This document shows positions 26,439-35,617 of a DNA stretch of 64,000 bases, piece by piece. The stretch covers positions 62,001 through 126,000 of the forward strand of contig NZ_JAJTSZ010000010.1 in the NCBI RefSeq assembly GCF_021440195.1, in the 5' to 3' direction. The position numbers and the translations under genes are program-made. The notes beneath the pieces are model-generated. The model was not told the origin of the DNA and made no database searches. It worked only from the letters and a program-made list of their open reading frames with translations. Origin of the DNA: Dyadobacter sp. CY356 (GTDB taxonomy: Bacteria > Bacteroidota > Bacteroidia > Cytophagales > Spirosomataceae). Numbering within the stretch: position 1 is the first letter of the stretch; every line of letters starts with the position of its first letter.

Positions 26439-26822
26439 ATGAGAACTGATCACCAGGATTACGAAAGAGAAGATTCAGACAATGCCGGCTTTGCAACAGG
26501 TCTTTTTATTGGTGCCGCAATAGGTGCTGTACTTGCGCTTTTATATGCTCCAAAATCAGGTGAAGAAATCCGTCAGGATTTGAAAGATTTGGCTGATGAA
26601 CAGAAGGATAATTTAAAAAACCAGTGGGACCGCACCAAAGAAAAAGCTGTTGAGGTTGTCAATACTGCAAAAGAAAAAGTGGATTCAGTAGCTCAGCGCG
26701 CAAGTAATTCGGTTGATGTATATGCTGATAAAGCTGTAAACAAGGTAATCCAGGTAGCGGATGAAGCTAAATCAACGGTGGATAAATTTCGCAATGACAC
26801 TGATAGTGCCAATCAGTATTAA
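26439..26822 (+). CDS. YtxH domain-containing protein
   Basis: A 127-residue protein. An acidic N-terminus (DHQDYEREDSDNAG) precedes one glycine/alanine-rich membrane helix (FATGLFIGAAIGAVLALLYA) and the YtxH motif PKSGEEIRQDLKD. The remainder is a long amphipathic helix with repeated alanine/valine and lysine (AVEVVNTAKEKVDSVAQRAS), like apolipoprotein or LEA-type repeats. YtxH proteins are general-stress membrane proteins of unknown mechanism. The open frame extends to 26328, but only the ATG at 26439 gives a normal start. A terminator follows at 26881. Confidence 0.88.
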   Translation: MRTDHQDYEREDSDNAGFATGLFIGAAIGAVLALLYAPKSGEEIRQDLKDLADEQKDNLKNQWDRTKEKAVEVVNTAKEKVDSVAQRASNSVDVYADKAVNKVIQVADEAKSTVDKFRNDTDSANQY

Positions 26823-26880
26823 TTAGAAAATAAAATAACGATAGCTATCAATTTTTAATTAGCTATTGACAAAATAAAGG

Positions 26881-26921
26881 AAATGGTCAGTATGGTTATA
26901 ATCAACCACGCTGACCATTTT
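26881..26921 (+). terminator. Intrinsic terminator after the YtxH gene
   Basis: AATGGTCAG (26881-26889) pairs with CTGACCATT (26910-26918), with an inner GGTT/AACC pair and a T-rich tail. Confidence 0.75.
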
Positions 26922-27395
26922 CTTTGTAATGGTGTTTTCAATTTCTTTATAGATAAATATCCAATTCCTCAATTCAGCAGCTGGTAATACAGCAACATCA
27001 ACAGTGTTGGTAACGACTTTTGTCCTTCCGCACAGGTTTTAATTGAAAGGGCATGAGCCCAGAAATGATGCAATCCTGAATAAAACCATAGACAAAGTGT
27101 AGACAATTCATCAACCAAAGGGAATTTGGTTGTGAAATCATTTTTAAAACCTAACATTCGTAGCCTGATAACGAACAATAAGTTTCTGCCCGGATTACTT
27201 AGTGGTCACATAAATAAAAATTTAAGTTTTCAAAGTTTGAGATAATCCTTGTCTCGGCCCTTCCTCACACTGATCTTAACCGTTTAATAAATAATCATCA
27301 ATAATTCCGGAATCTTCGAGGTAAATGGAATTTGGTATATCCTTTGTCCATCTAACCAATCAATTTGTGTCCTTATTTTACACTCAACGATCTTT
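26922..27395. other. Long intergenic region, no recognised gene
   Basis: About 470 bp between the YtxH terminator and the giant exported protein. A 69-codon minus-strand frame (26969-27178) shows no recognisable family and no ribosome site. The rest is AT-rich, probably the promoter and leader of the downstream gene. No convincing TAnnTTTG box close to the start was found. Confidence 0.45.
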
Positions 27396-30300
27396 ATGAA
27401 AAGAAAAATTTCTACTCACCATTATTTACTTCTTTTATTAGCGCTGCTTTCCATCCAGCAGGTGCAGGCGCAGCAAAAGGGAGAATCAGTCGTTACTACC
27501 AAAAAGCAAGAACTCGAAAATCGTTACAGGCTCGCTAAAACAAGCTTTGATAAAATTATTGAAAAAGCTTCAAAAATAGTGGTAGATAGTAAAAGTTTGA
27601 AGTTATCAAAAACCAGATTTGCAAATTCCAAATTGACCAGATCTTCCGCAATAGCCAGACACCAGAATGAAAATGGTAGTAAAACATTACATGACAGTCT
27701 GGCCAAAAACTGGTTGAAAAGAACCGTTATTGCTTCAAAAAAAAGAAACCGGGTAGCTCGGCCACATATGTCTGCGGCAAGGAAAACTGCGATCACCGAC
27801 GTTCCCGGGACCTTGTTTGTAGATTATCAGGCGTCAGGATTGAATGATGGTACCAGCTGGGAAAATGCATTTGTTGAGCTGGCAGATGCTCTGTTTTATG
27901 CAAAATATAACCCGGGTGTTTTAGAGATCTGGGTCGCCAACGGTGTTTATCACCCGCTTTTTGATCATAATTATCAGGACGAGGGAGACGATTACAGTCC
28001 CCACGACAATGTCTTCATGATGCTGCCGGGTATTAAAATATATGGCGGTTTCACAGGTATTGAGGAATCTGTCACACAGCGTAATCTCAGAATATCTTCC
28101 GGTTCCGTATTTACAGGTAATGGCGGAGGCGATTTTGCGACCATTCTCAGCGGAGATATACTTGATGATGATTACACTACCGGAACACTGGATAATACCT
28201 ATCATGTAGTTTTCTCCGCTGGCGACGTAAATGGTGCCAGCCTGGACGGCTTTGTAATCGCGGGGGGGATTGCAAATGGCGCAGAGTCGGTCATCGTGAA
28301 TGGTGAAACGATTGCGAGGAATGTTGGCGCCGGCATTGCGGTTTTTAATTCCTCACCATCACTGAGTAATCTTCTAATAGCTGACAATTCATCGGCTTTT
28401 GGCAGTGCTGTCTATGGTTTTCAGTCTAACTTTGTTATGACTAATGCGCTGATTATTTACAACTATGCGTCAAAAGAGGGGCCGGTTTATATTGACAATT
28501 CCTCACCAATAATTACAAATGCCACCATTGCATCGAATACTGCTGCTGAAAACGGTGGTGGTATCACTTTCAAAGGAGCCAACACAGCAGCAACAGTCAG
28601 GAATACAATTGTTTATGCAAACGATGCGCCGGTTAATCCAGATATATTTTTCTCTGACGCTGACGCTGAGGCGTCCTTTGCATACAGCATCATTAAAGGA
28701 AGTAAAACGGGCGGTGTCTGGAACCCTGGTTTTGGGACAAACGTGGCTGGAAATCTGGATACGGACCCACAATTTGTAAATTTATCATATGGCTATTTTG
28801 CCTTGAAGCCAAACAGCCCAGCCATTAATAATGGTAATAATGAATATTTTCAAACGGGAGAGTCGCCGGATCTGTCAGCTTTGACAACAGATCAGAGAGG
28901 GACAGCACGCATCATCAAAGAAACGGTTGATATTGGAGCGCTGGAAAGTCTGTATGGAATCCTCACTACAAATCTTGTCCCCAATAATGCAGGAATATTA
29001 TTTGTCAGACAAGGAGGTTCCGGTTCTATGACGGGTGAAAGCTGGGATAATGCCGCGGCGGAAGTTGCTGATGCACTTTTGGCTGCCAACTTAAGGCCTG
29101 AAATACTTGAAATATGGGTGGCAGGCGGCAAGTATCTGCCGCTTTACAGACCTGATAATTTAAGCAATGAGGATCCGAAAAGCCAGTATAACGCATTTTT
29201 ACTGGTTGATGGGGTGAGTTTATATGGCGGTTTTGCAGGGACGGAGACATCCCGCGATCAGCGTGATTTAAGCATTTCCACGAATGCAAGTGTTTTAAGT
29301 GGAGACTTCGACGGAGACGACGATTTTAACTTCTCCGACATCAAGACCAACGGCCCTGGTGAAGAATCCGAAAACGCATATCGGGTGGTCAATATCATAG
29401 GGCTTCGCGAATATGGCGCAGCACTTGACGGATTTACCATTGAAGGTGCGCATAATCTGTACGGTGATATTAATGAAACGATACTTGTAAATGAAGCAGA
29501 AGTGCCCTCTACATTTGGGGCAGGCGTTTTTGTATTAGAGGCTGATCCTTTGATTGAAAATGTAATTATCCGAAACAATATGGGGCTTTTGGGAGGCGGA
29601 TTGACCGCGGTTAATTCCGGCACAATTATCTCAAATTCGATTATATATCATAATCTGGATGTAGTAGCTGGAAGTGGAATAGTGCACTATTTATCGACTC
29701 TTCCGATGGTTATGTTCAATACAACAGTAGCGCAAAACCTGTCTCTGACGAACGGACCTGCGGTAGGTATTGCAGGGGCGAAAATTGCAATTGCCAACAG
29801 CATTATTTTCCATAACATATTGTCTGACGATTCACCAAATGGTGGTGGAATTCCTCCGGAATCCAATTTTACGGCATTGGGTGCTGTTGGTTCAATTGGG
29901 AATAGCATCATCGGAGGCAGTGGGGGTAGTATTAACTGGAAACTTGAGGTGGCCAATACGGAAACATATCTGGAAGACCTGGGTGGAAATCTGGATAAAG
30001 ACCCGCTATTCCAAAACATGGACAACAGTGACTTTTCTCTTAATCAGTGCAGCCCCGCAATTGATGCCGGTAAGGAATTTTATTATCAGGAAGGTAGCCT
30101 TCCCCAGAAAGATATAGCCGGAGAAACAAGGATATTTAATGGGAAACTGGATATGGGTGCCTTGGAATTTCAGGGAATACGGCCAGCAAGCGCAACTGAA
30201 CTGGCAGGAAACGGAGAGTCAGGTTCCTTTGTTTTCGAGGATATGGAGCCGCATACATTTTCTGTGAATGGCGAGGTGTGCGGATCGGACCTTTTAACGC

Positions 30301-31262
30301 TGATTCCGGAGGTTTTGAGTGGCACGGTAACTGCCAAAGTATGGGTGGATTCTCAGGTGAATTCCTATGGCGGTGCTTTTTATCTGCAAAGGCACTATGA
30401 TATCTCTCCGGCTGACAATGCTGAAAGCGCTCTGGGGCGTGCAATTCTATATTTTACGCAGGATGAATTTGATGCATTAAATGCAAAACTGACCGCTTCT
30501 GCCTATTTACCAACTGGAAACCCAAATGGAGAGCAGGCCAGAATAGGCAATCTTCGGATATACCAGTTCCACGGACCAAGTGCAGGTGACACCGGCAGCC
30601 CGTCATCTTATGGAGATTCAAGGACAGTCATTGATCCGGATGACGATGATATCGTTTGGAATAGTGGTAAGAATCGCTGGGAAGTGGCTTTTAATGTAGA
30701 TGGTTTTAGTGGTTTTTTTGGTGGAACTTTAAGCCAGAATCCGCTGCCTGTCCGTTTAGTCAGTTTTGAAGGCAAGCGCACCAGTGAGCAAGAAACAAAG
30801 CTTTATTGGAAAGTTGTCGAACAGGAGGATATTAAAACTTATCAGGTAGAATACAGTGCAAGTGGTAAGAATTTTATCAAAATAGGTCAGGTAAAAGCCA
30901 ATTTACTGGCAAGTACTGATTACAGCTTCACAGACTCGCTCGTGCATGCCGGAAACCAGGCTTATTACCGTTTGAAAATTATAGAACTGGATGGAAAAAT
31001 ATCATATAGCAGAATAGTATCGGTGAAGTTATCGGCAGCAGAGGCAATGATCGCCTATCCGGTTCCTGCCAAAAATGATCTTTGGATAGATTGGAAAAAA
31101 ACGGCTGACAGCAAGGTGCAATTTGTTGATTTAAATGGAAGTGTTTTGAAAACTGTAACCAAAACCTCAGCCTCTCAAAAAGTAGATATATCAACCCTTC
31201 CGTCAGGTGTATTCTTATTAAAAACGAATGGCAGCGAAATCATTAAAATAGTAAAAGAATAA
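27396..31262 (+). CDS. Giant beta-helix protein exported by type IX secretion
   Basis: A 1288-residue protein. A signal peptide (LLLLALLSIQQVQAQQ) is followed by a basic coiled segment (about 30-135) and two tandem copies of a parallel beta-helix unit (about 142-515 and 525-925). Both copies open alike (GTLFVDYQASGLNDGTSWEN; GILFVRQGGSGSMTGESWDN), share LEIWVANGVYHPL / LEIWVAGGKYLPL and IYGGFTGIEES / LYGGFAGTETS, and end in SPAINNGN / SPAIDAGK followed by VDIGALES / LDMGALEF (choice-of-anchor Q type). After a linker comes a fibronectin-like part (about 1115-1210) and a type A sorting domain (AYPVPAKNDLWIDW to LPSGVFLLKTNGSEIIKIV). It is expected on the surface or released; the function (adhesin, glycan-binding or lyase) is not shown. 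Confidence 0.85.
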   Translation: MKRKISTHHYLLLLLALLSIQQVQAQQKGESVVTTKKQELENRYRLAKTSFDKIIEKASKIVVDSKSLKLSKTRFANSKLTRSSAIARHQNENGSKTLHDSLAKNWLKRTVIASKKRNRVARPHMSAARKTAITDVPGTLFVDYQASGLNDGTSWENAFVELADALFYAKYNPGVLEIWVANGVYHPLFDHNYQDEGDDYSPHDNVFMMLPGIKIYGGFTGIEESVTQRNLRISSGSVFTGNGGGDFATILSGDILDDDYTTGTLDNTYHVVFSAGDVNGASLDGFVIAGGIANGAESVIVNGETIARNVGAGIAVFNSSPSLSNLLIADNSSAFGSAVYGFQSNFVMTNALIIYNYASKEGPVYIDNSSPIITNATIASNTAAENGGGITFKGANTAATVRNTIVYANDAPVNPDIFFSDADAEASFAYSIIKGSKTGGVWNPGFGTNVAGNLDTDPQFVNLSYGYFALKPNSPAINNGNNEYFQTGESPDLSALTTDQRGTARIIKETVDIGALESLYGILTTNLVPNNAGILFVRQGGSGSMTGESWDNAAAEVADALLAANLRPEILEIWVAGGKYLPLYRPDNLSNEDPKSQYNAFLLVDGVSLYGGFAGTETSRDQRDLSISTNASVLSGDFDGDDDFNFSDIKTNGPGEESENAYRVVNIIGLREYGAALDGFTIEGAHNLYGDINETILVNEAEVPSTFGAGVFVLEADPLIENVIIRNNMGLLGGGLTAVNSGTIISNSIIYHNLDVVAGSGIVHYLSTLPMVMFNTTVAQNLSLTNGPAVGIAGAKIAIANSIIFHNILSDDSPNGGGIPPESNFTALGAVGSIGNSIIGGSGGSINWKLEVANTETYLEDLGGNLDKDPLFQNMDNSDFSLNQCSPAIDAGKEFYYQEGSLPQKDIAGETRIFNGKLDMGALEFQGIRPASATELAGNGESGSFVFEDMEPHTFSVNGEVCGSDLLTLIPEVLSGTVTAKVWVDSQVNSYGGAFYLQRHYDISPADNAESALGRAILYFTQDEFDALNAKLTASAYLPTGNPNGEQARIGNLRIYQFHGPSAGDTGSPSSYGDSRTVIDPDDDDIVWNSGKNRWEVAFNVDGFSGFFGGTLSQNPLPVRLVSFEGKRTSEQETKLYWKVVEQEDIKTYQVEYSASGKNFIKIGQVKANLLASTDYSFTDSLVHAGNQAYYRLKIIELDGKISYSRIVSVKLSAAEAMIAYPVPAKNDLWIDWKKTADSKVQFVDLNGSVLKTVTKTSASQKVDISTLPSGVFLLKTNGSEIIKIVKE

Positions 31263-31268
31263 TTTATA

Positions 31269-31302
31269 ATGTGGGGCAGATTCTCAGCGGTTTGCCCCGC
31301 AT
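31269..31302 (+). terminator. Terminator after the beta-helix protein
   Basis: ATGTGGGGCA pairs with TGCCCCGCAT (one internal mismatch) over a 14-nt loop and is followed by TTATTTTCTT. It starts 7 bp after the stop codon. Confidence 0.7.
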
Positions 31303-31687
31303 TTATTTTCTTATCTTCAAAATTTCTGCTGTCAGAATTCTCCCAAACATAACGGTTCGCTAATTCGCGCGACTAATTTAAAGTTTGATTATCATAAGTT
31401 TTGGTTTGATATTCTTTAACAAAAGCAAATACTTCCAGACTAACTTGCGGTGCAATAGGCAACTTCCGGATCGCCGGCGAAGGATGCATTGAAAATGGTA
31501 TCCGCCACGATTCTTCACCCTAAGATATTATTTTTCAATGAGCTATTATGATTGGGCGGGTTTAGGCTGGTCCGATCTTTTTAGTTTTCCTTCTATCCCC
31601 AATGGTTGCATTTGCGGGTAAACATGGAATTTCCGGGTTGTACGTGTCTGGATTTTTTTTATTAAGAATTAAACTTGTGAAATCACT
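31303..31687. other. Intergenic region upstream of the aldehyde oxidoreductase operon
   Basis: 385 bp without an open frame of note. It has a GC-rich patch (GGATCGCCGGCGAAGGAT, about 31468-31485) and an AT-rich end next to the ATG. It probably holds the promoter of the three-subunit enzyme; no clear -7 box was found. Confidence 0.45.
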
Positions 31688-32326
31688 ATGGCCAATAAAT
31701 TTTCCACAGATAAACCCGAAAACGAATATGGCAGTGAGTCAAGGCGGGATTTTCTAAAAACAACATCAATCCTGACTGCCATTGCGGTTGCTCCATTGAC
31801 CGTTGCCAAAGCGGCTGAATATAATCTGGGAGAAAAAATCGTTGAGGCATTTGAAACTACACCAGTCAGCCTGACTGTAAATGGGGTAAAAAAACAGCTT
31901 GCCGTAGAGCCGCGATCGACACTTCTGGATGTACTGCGCGAACAACTGGATTTAACAGGGACGAAGAAAGGCTGCGATTATGGTCAGTGCGGAGCATGTA
32001 CGGTACATGTAAACGGGCAACGGGTTTTATCGTGTCTGAGCCTCGCTGTCATGCAGGAGGGGAAAGAGGTTACCACCATTGAGGGACTTGCAAAAGGAGA
32101 TGAACTGCATCCGATGCAAAAGGCATTTATCAAACACGACGGTTTCCAGTGCGGTTACTGCACACCGGGCCAGATCATGTCAGGCATTGCCTGTATCAAC
32201 GAAGGACATGCAGAAACGAAAGAGGATATTAAAGAATTTATGAGCGGCAACATCTGCCGCTGCGGGGCATATCCCAATATTGTAAAAGCGATTCAGGAAG
32301 TTAAAATGGGAGGGCAGAAATCATGA
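31688..32326 (+). CDS. paoA: Aldehyde oxidoreductase 2Fe-2S subunit (PaoA-like, Tat-exported)
   Basis: A 212-residue iron-sulfur subunit. A twin-arginine signal (SRRDFLKTTSILTAIAVAPL, then AKAAEY) targets it to the periplasm fully folded. The plant-type 2Fe-2S site is CDYGQCGACTVHVNGQRVLSC-like (about residues 97-118: Cys at the C-x4-C-x2-C spacing plus one later), and the second cluster uses CGYCTPGQI and CRCGAYPNI (about 155-195). This is the small subunit of the xanthine-dehydrogenase family that passes electrons from molybdenum to FAD. Its stop overlaps the FAD subunit start (ATGA). The other subunits have no signal, so they must be carried across with it. Confidence 0.93.
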   Translation: MANKFSTDKPENEYGSESRRDFLKTTSILTAIAVAPLTVAKAAEYNLGEKIVEAFETTPVSLTVNGVKKQLAVEPRSTLLDVLREQLDLTGTKKGCDYGQCGACTVHVNGQRVLSCLSLAVMQEGKEVTTIEGLAKGDELHPMQKAFIKHDGFQCGYCTPGQIMSGIACINEGHAETKEDIKEFMSGNICRCGAYPNIVKAIQEVKMGGQKS

Positions 32327-33306
32327 TACAGTTTCAATTTGAACGCACTGCAACAACAAAGGCTACGTTAACTGCGCTGGCCAACAATAGCAATGCCAAA
32401 ATCATAGCCGGTGGTACAAACCTGGTTGATCTGATGAAACGCAACGTGATGGCTCCCACCAGATTAATTGACATCAATACGGTTCCTCTTAAAAATATCG
32501 AATATAAAAATGGTATGACCAGAATTGGGGCGCTGGCTTTAAACAGTCAGGTAGCAGACGATAAACTCATACTTGAAAAACATCCTTTGTTATCAAAAGC
32601 ACTTAATGCAGGAGCATCCGCACAGATCAGAAATATGGCAACGGTGGGTGGTAATATGATGCAACGCACACGGTGTTCCTATTTTTATGATACCGCATTA
32701 CCCTGTAATAAACGCCAGCCAAACAGTGGATGCGGCGCGCTGGAAGGTGCAAACAGAATGCATGCTATTTTTGGTGCCAGTAACCAGTGCATCGCAGTTC
32801 ACCCAAGTGATATGTGTGTAGCCCTCGTTGCCCTGGATGCATCGGTAATTGTGGCTGGGCCAAAAGGAGAAAGACGAATTCCATTTGGTGAATTTCACCG
32901 CTTGCCGGGAGAGCATCCGGAAAAGGATAATACGCTGCAAAATAATGAGCTGATTATCGCAGTAGAAATACCTGACAATTCTTTTAACAAAAATACCCAT
33001 TACTTCAAGGTTCGCGACCGTGCTTCGTATGCTTTTGCACTGGTTTCAGTAGCAGCTGCGCTGCAAATGGAGGGCAATGTTATCAAAGAGGCCCGGCTTG
33101 CCATGGGTGGCGTGGCGCATAAGCCATGGCGGTTGACGGAAGCTGAAAAATCGCTTGCCGGCAAATCTGCCACAGAAGAAACATTCAGACAGGCTGCGGA
33201 AATTGCCATGCAGGGGGCAAAAGCATACAAACACAATGCTTTCAAACTAAAAATGGGTCCAAATGTGATTGTCGAAGCGTTAAAAAACGCAGCTGGTTTG
33301 GTATAG
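32323..33306 (+). CDS. paoB: Aldehyde oxidoreductase FAD subunit (PaoB-like)
   Basis: A 327-residue subunit of the xanthine-dehydrogenase family. The FAD pyrophosphate loop is IIAGGTNLVDLMKR, and the second FAD site is QIRNMATVGGNMMQRT. The insert RTRCSYFYDTALPCNKR, then NSGC and HPSDMC, provides four cysteines, as in E. coli PaoB, where they hold an extra 4Fe-4S cluster; this marks the periplasmic aldehyde-oxidising type. The C-terminal CO-dehydrogenase flavoprotein domain has MGGVAHKPWRLTEAE. It overlaps the small subunit by 4 bp and is followed by the large subunit after 30 bp. Confidence 0.93.
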   Translation: MIQFQFERTATTKATLTALANNSNAKIIAGGTNLVDLMKRNVMAPTRLIDINTVPLKNIEYKNGMTRIGALALNSQVADDKLILEKHPLLSKALNAGASAQIRNMATVGGNMMQRTRCSYFYDTALPCNKRQPNSGCGALEGANRMHAIFGASNQCIAVHPSDMCVALVALDASVIVAGPKGERRIPFGEFHRLPGEHPEKDNTLQNNELIIAVEIPDNSFNKNTHYFKVRDRASYAFALVSVAAALQMEGNVIKEARLAMGGVAHKPWRLTEAEKSLAGKSATEETFRQAAEIAMQGAKAYKHNAFKLKMGPNVIVEALKNAAGLV

Positions 33307-33336
33307 GCGTATTCCTGATTCCTTGAAAAAAATATT

Positions 33337-35580
33337 ATGAACGAAGCATTTTTTGATAAAAAAGAATATTTGCCACTCGACCGTGTCGACGGCCGTCTGA
33401 AAGTAACCGGCGCAGCAAAATATTCTGCTGAATATGTCCTTCCTGACATGACTTATGGTGTGTTGGTTGGAAGCCGGATTGCAAAGGGAACTATTAAAAG
33501 TATTGATTCCAAAGCAGCGGAGCGGGCTCCAGGCGTTTTGGCAGTCATATCGCATACCAACAGAATTAAAGTCCCGGGTTACGAACCTTCTGCTGATGCT
33601 TCAACCGGAGCACCTTCGGCTAACCAGTCGCTTCGTGTTTTTTATGACAACAAAGTGTATTCTAATGACCAACCGGTTGTGATCGTTGTGGCAACGAGTC
33701 TTGAAAAAGCGCATTATGGAGCATCGCTGGTCGAAATTCAATACGATCAGGAGAAGCACAAAACAGATTTTGAGGCCAATACGGATGGTGCTGTTTTACC
33801 GGTAGCAGCGAAAAAGAATCCCAAATCCCCGACAGCGGACTATGACCGCGGACAAACCGATGCATTTCAATCGGCACCTTATAAGATTGAAGCGGAATAT
33901 GTCCTGCCAACTGAAATGCATAACCCCATGGAATTGCAAGCCATAACTGCGCATTGGGAAGCAGACGACAGGCTTACGATTTATGACAAGGTGCAGGGAA
34001 CAAAATCGACCCAAAAGACATTTGCGAAAGAATGGAATATACCTGAGCAAAATGTGAAGGTAATTGCCACTTTCGTTGGAGGGGCTTTTGGAAATGGCCT
34101 TCATAGCTGGCCGCATGAATCTGCCGCAATCATTGCTGCCAAACAGGTTAAAAGACCGGTGAAGCTGATGCTGACCCGCGAGCAAATGTTTACGATGGTT
34201 GGCTACCGTCCGCGTACCTGGCAAAAAGTGCAGATGGGTGCTACAAAAGATGGCAAGCTGGTGGCTATAAATCATCATTCCATCGGGCAAACGTCAAGTT
34301 ATGAAGAGTTTACAGAATCAACTTTGCAGCAAACAAGGATGATGTACGCTTCGCCAAACGTGAGCACCCGGTATCGTTTGCTCCCGCTTAATGTGGCCAC
34401 GCCCATCTGGATGCGTGGACCGGGAGAAGCAACCGGTGCTTTCGCGTTGGAATCTGCCATGGATGAAATGGCGCACGCGATCGAAATGGACCCGATCGAT
34501 TTCCGGCTTATGAATTATACTGAGACCGATCCTGATAAAAATATTCCCTGGTCAACAAAGTTTCTGAGGGAATGTTATGAAGAAGGAAAAGAGAGAATCG
34601 GTTGGAAAAACAGAAAATTAAAACCGGGTTCTGTACGTGACGGAGAGTGGCTGGTTGGATATGGAATGGGAACCGGAACTTTCGGTGCAAACCGTAGTTC
34701 TGCGACCGTACATGCAGAGCTTGATATAAATGGAAATCTGGTGATGCACTGCGCGATCACTGATATTGGTCCGGGAACTGCAACAGCTATGGTGCAGGTT
34801 GCATCAAATACTACCGGCATTGCTCCGGAAAAAATAACTTTCCATTTGGGTAGTTCAGAATTTCCAAATGCCGGTTTACAGGGCGGGTCGTCAACTGTAA
34901 ACAGTGTCGGGCCTGCTGTGCAGGCTGCTTGTAATGCCCTGAAAGAACAATTGATCACCTTGTCAGCTTCAAAAAACGGTTCTGATTTCAGTGCTGCCAA
35001 ACCTGACGACGTAATGTTTGAAAAGGGTGAGATCCGGCTTTCGGGGAAGTCGTCGGGTACACTTAGCGATTTTTTCAAACAAAATAAAATACAAAAAATC
35101 GAGACCACACAGGAATCAAAACCAAGCGAAAATGGTAAAAAGTACTCCATGAATGCTTTCTCCATGCACTTTGCTATGGTTCACGTGCATCCTTATACGG
35201 GACAGGTGCGGGTCAAAAAAATCGTTTGCTGCGCAGATGCCGGGACGATCGTCAGTCCTAAAACAGCGGAGAGTCAAATGATTGGCGGAGCCACAGGTGG
35301 CATTGGTATGGCATTAACAGAAGATGCTGTGATGGATCACCGTTTCGGCCGTTATGTCACCAAAGATTTTGGTGATTACCATGTCCCGGTTCATGCAGAT
35401 GTTCCCGATATCGAAGTTTATTTTGTGAACAAACCTGATTTGCTGGCTGATCCGGTAGGAAGCAAGGGTTTAGGTGAAATTGCTATTATCGGTGTTGCAC
35501 CTGCCATTGCCAATGCTGTTTTTAACGCAACAGGAAAGCGGGTCCGTACATTGCCCATTACGCCGGACAAGCTAATTTAA
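33337..35580 (+). CDS. paoC: Aldehyde oxidoreductase molybdenum subunit (PaoC-like)
   Basis: A 747-residue catalytic subunit, close to PaoC in length (about 732). It opens with LDRVDGRLKVTGAAKYSAEY, has the cofactor-binding VGGAFGNGLHSWPHESAAI and WMRGPGEATGAFALESAMDE segments, a GLQGGSSTVNSVGPAV pterin site, and the conserved glutamate E714 in VGSKGLGEIAIIG that acts as base in hydroxylation. Aldehydes are oxidised to acids at a molybdenum-pterin-cytosine centre. No signal peptide is present, so export depends on the Tat signal of PaoA. No PaoD/XdhC-type maturation gene is in the window. An AraC-type gene follows. Confidence 0.93.
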   Translation: MNEAFFDKKEYLPLDRVDGRLKVTGAAKYSAEYVLPDMTYGVLVGSRIAKGTIKSIDSKAAERAPGVLAVISHTNRIKVPGYEPSADASTGAPSANQSLRVFYDNKVYSNDQPVVIVVATSLEKAHYGASLVEIQYDQEKHKTDFEANTDGAVLPVAAKKNPKSPTADYDRGQTDAFQSAPYKIEAEYVLPTEMHNPMELQAITAHWEADDRLTIYDKVQGTKSTQKTFAKEWNIPEQNVKVIATFVGGAFGNGLHSWPHESAAIIAAKQVKRPVKLMLTREQMFTMVGYRPRTWQKVQMGATKDGKLVAINHHSIGQTSSYEEFTESTLQQTRMMYASPNVSTRYRLLPLNVATPIWMRGPGEATGAFALESAMDEMAHAIEMDPIDFRLMNYTETDPDKNIPWSTKFLRECYEEGKERIGWKNRKLKPGSVRDGEWLVGYGMGTGTFGANRSSATVHAELDINGNLVMHCAITDIGPGTATAMVQVASNTTGIAPEKITFHLGSSEFPNAGLQGGSSTVNSVGPAVQAACNALKEQLITLSASKNGSDFSAAKPDDVMFEKGEIRLSGKSSGTLSDFFKQNKIQKIETTQESKPSENGKKYSMNAFSMHFAMVHVHPYTGQVRVKKIVCCADAGTIVSPKTAESQMIGGATGGIGMALTEDAVMDHRFGRYVTKDFGDYHVPVHADVPDIEVYFVNKPDLLADPVGSKGLGEIAIIGVAPAIANAVFNATGKRVRTLPITPDKLI

Positions 35581-35605
35581 GCAATTCTCATAGATTTGAA
35601 TTTCT

Positions 35606-35613
35606 TAACTTTG
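35606..35613 (+). promoter_or_regulatory. -7 box of the AraC-family gene
   Basis: TAACTTTG matches TAnnTTTG and ends 4 bp before the ATG at 35618; another match (TAGATTTG) is at 35591-35598. The proximal box would give a leaderless message, and no strong Shine-Dalgarno sequence is seen. Confidence 0.45.
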
Positions 35614-35617
35614 TGAG

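Noticed and set aside
26969..27178. 69-codon minus-strand frame in the long gap before the beta-helix gene
   Set aside because: Cysteine- and leucine-rich translation without family features; likely chance frame.
31303..31687. Molybdenum-cofactor riboswitch before the aldehyde oxidoreductase
   Set aside because: Only a short GC-rich patch is present; no conserved stem arrangement could be built.
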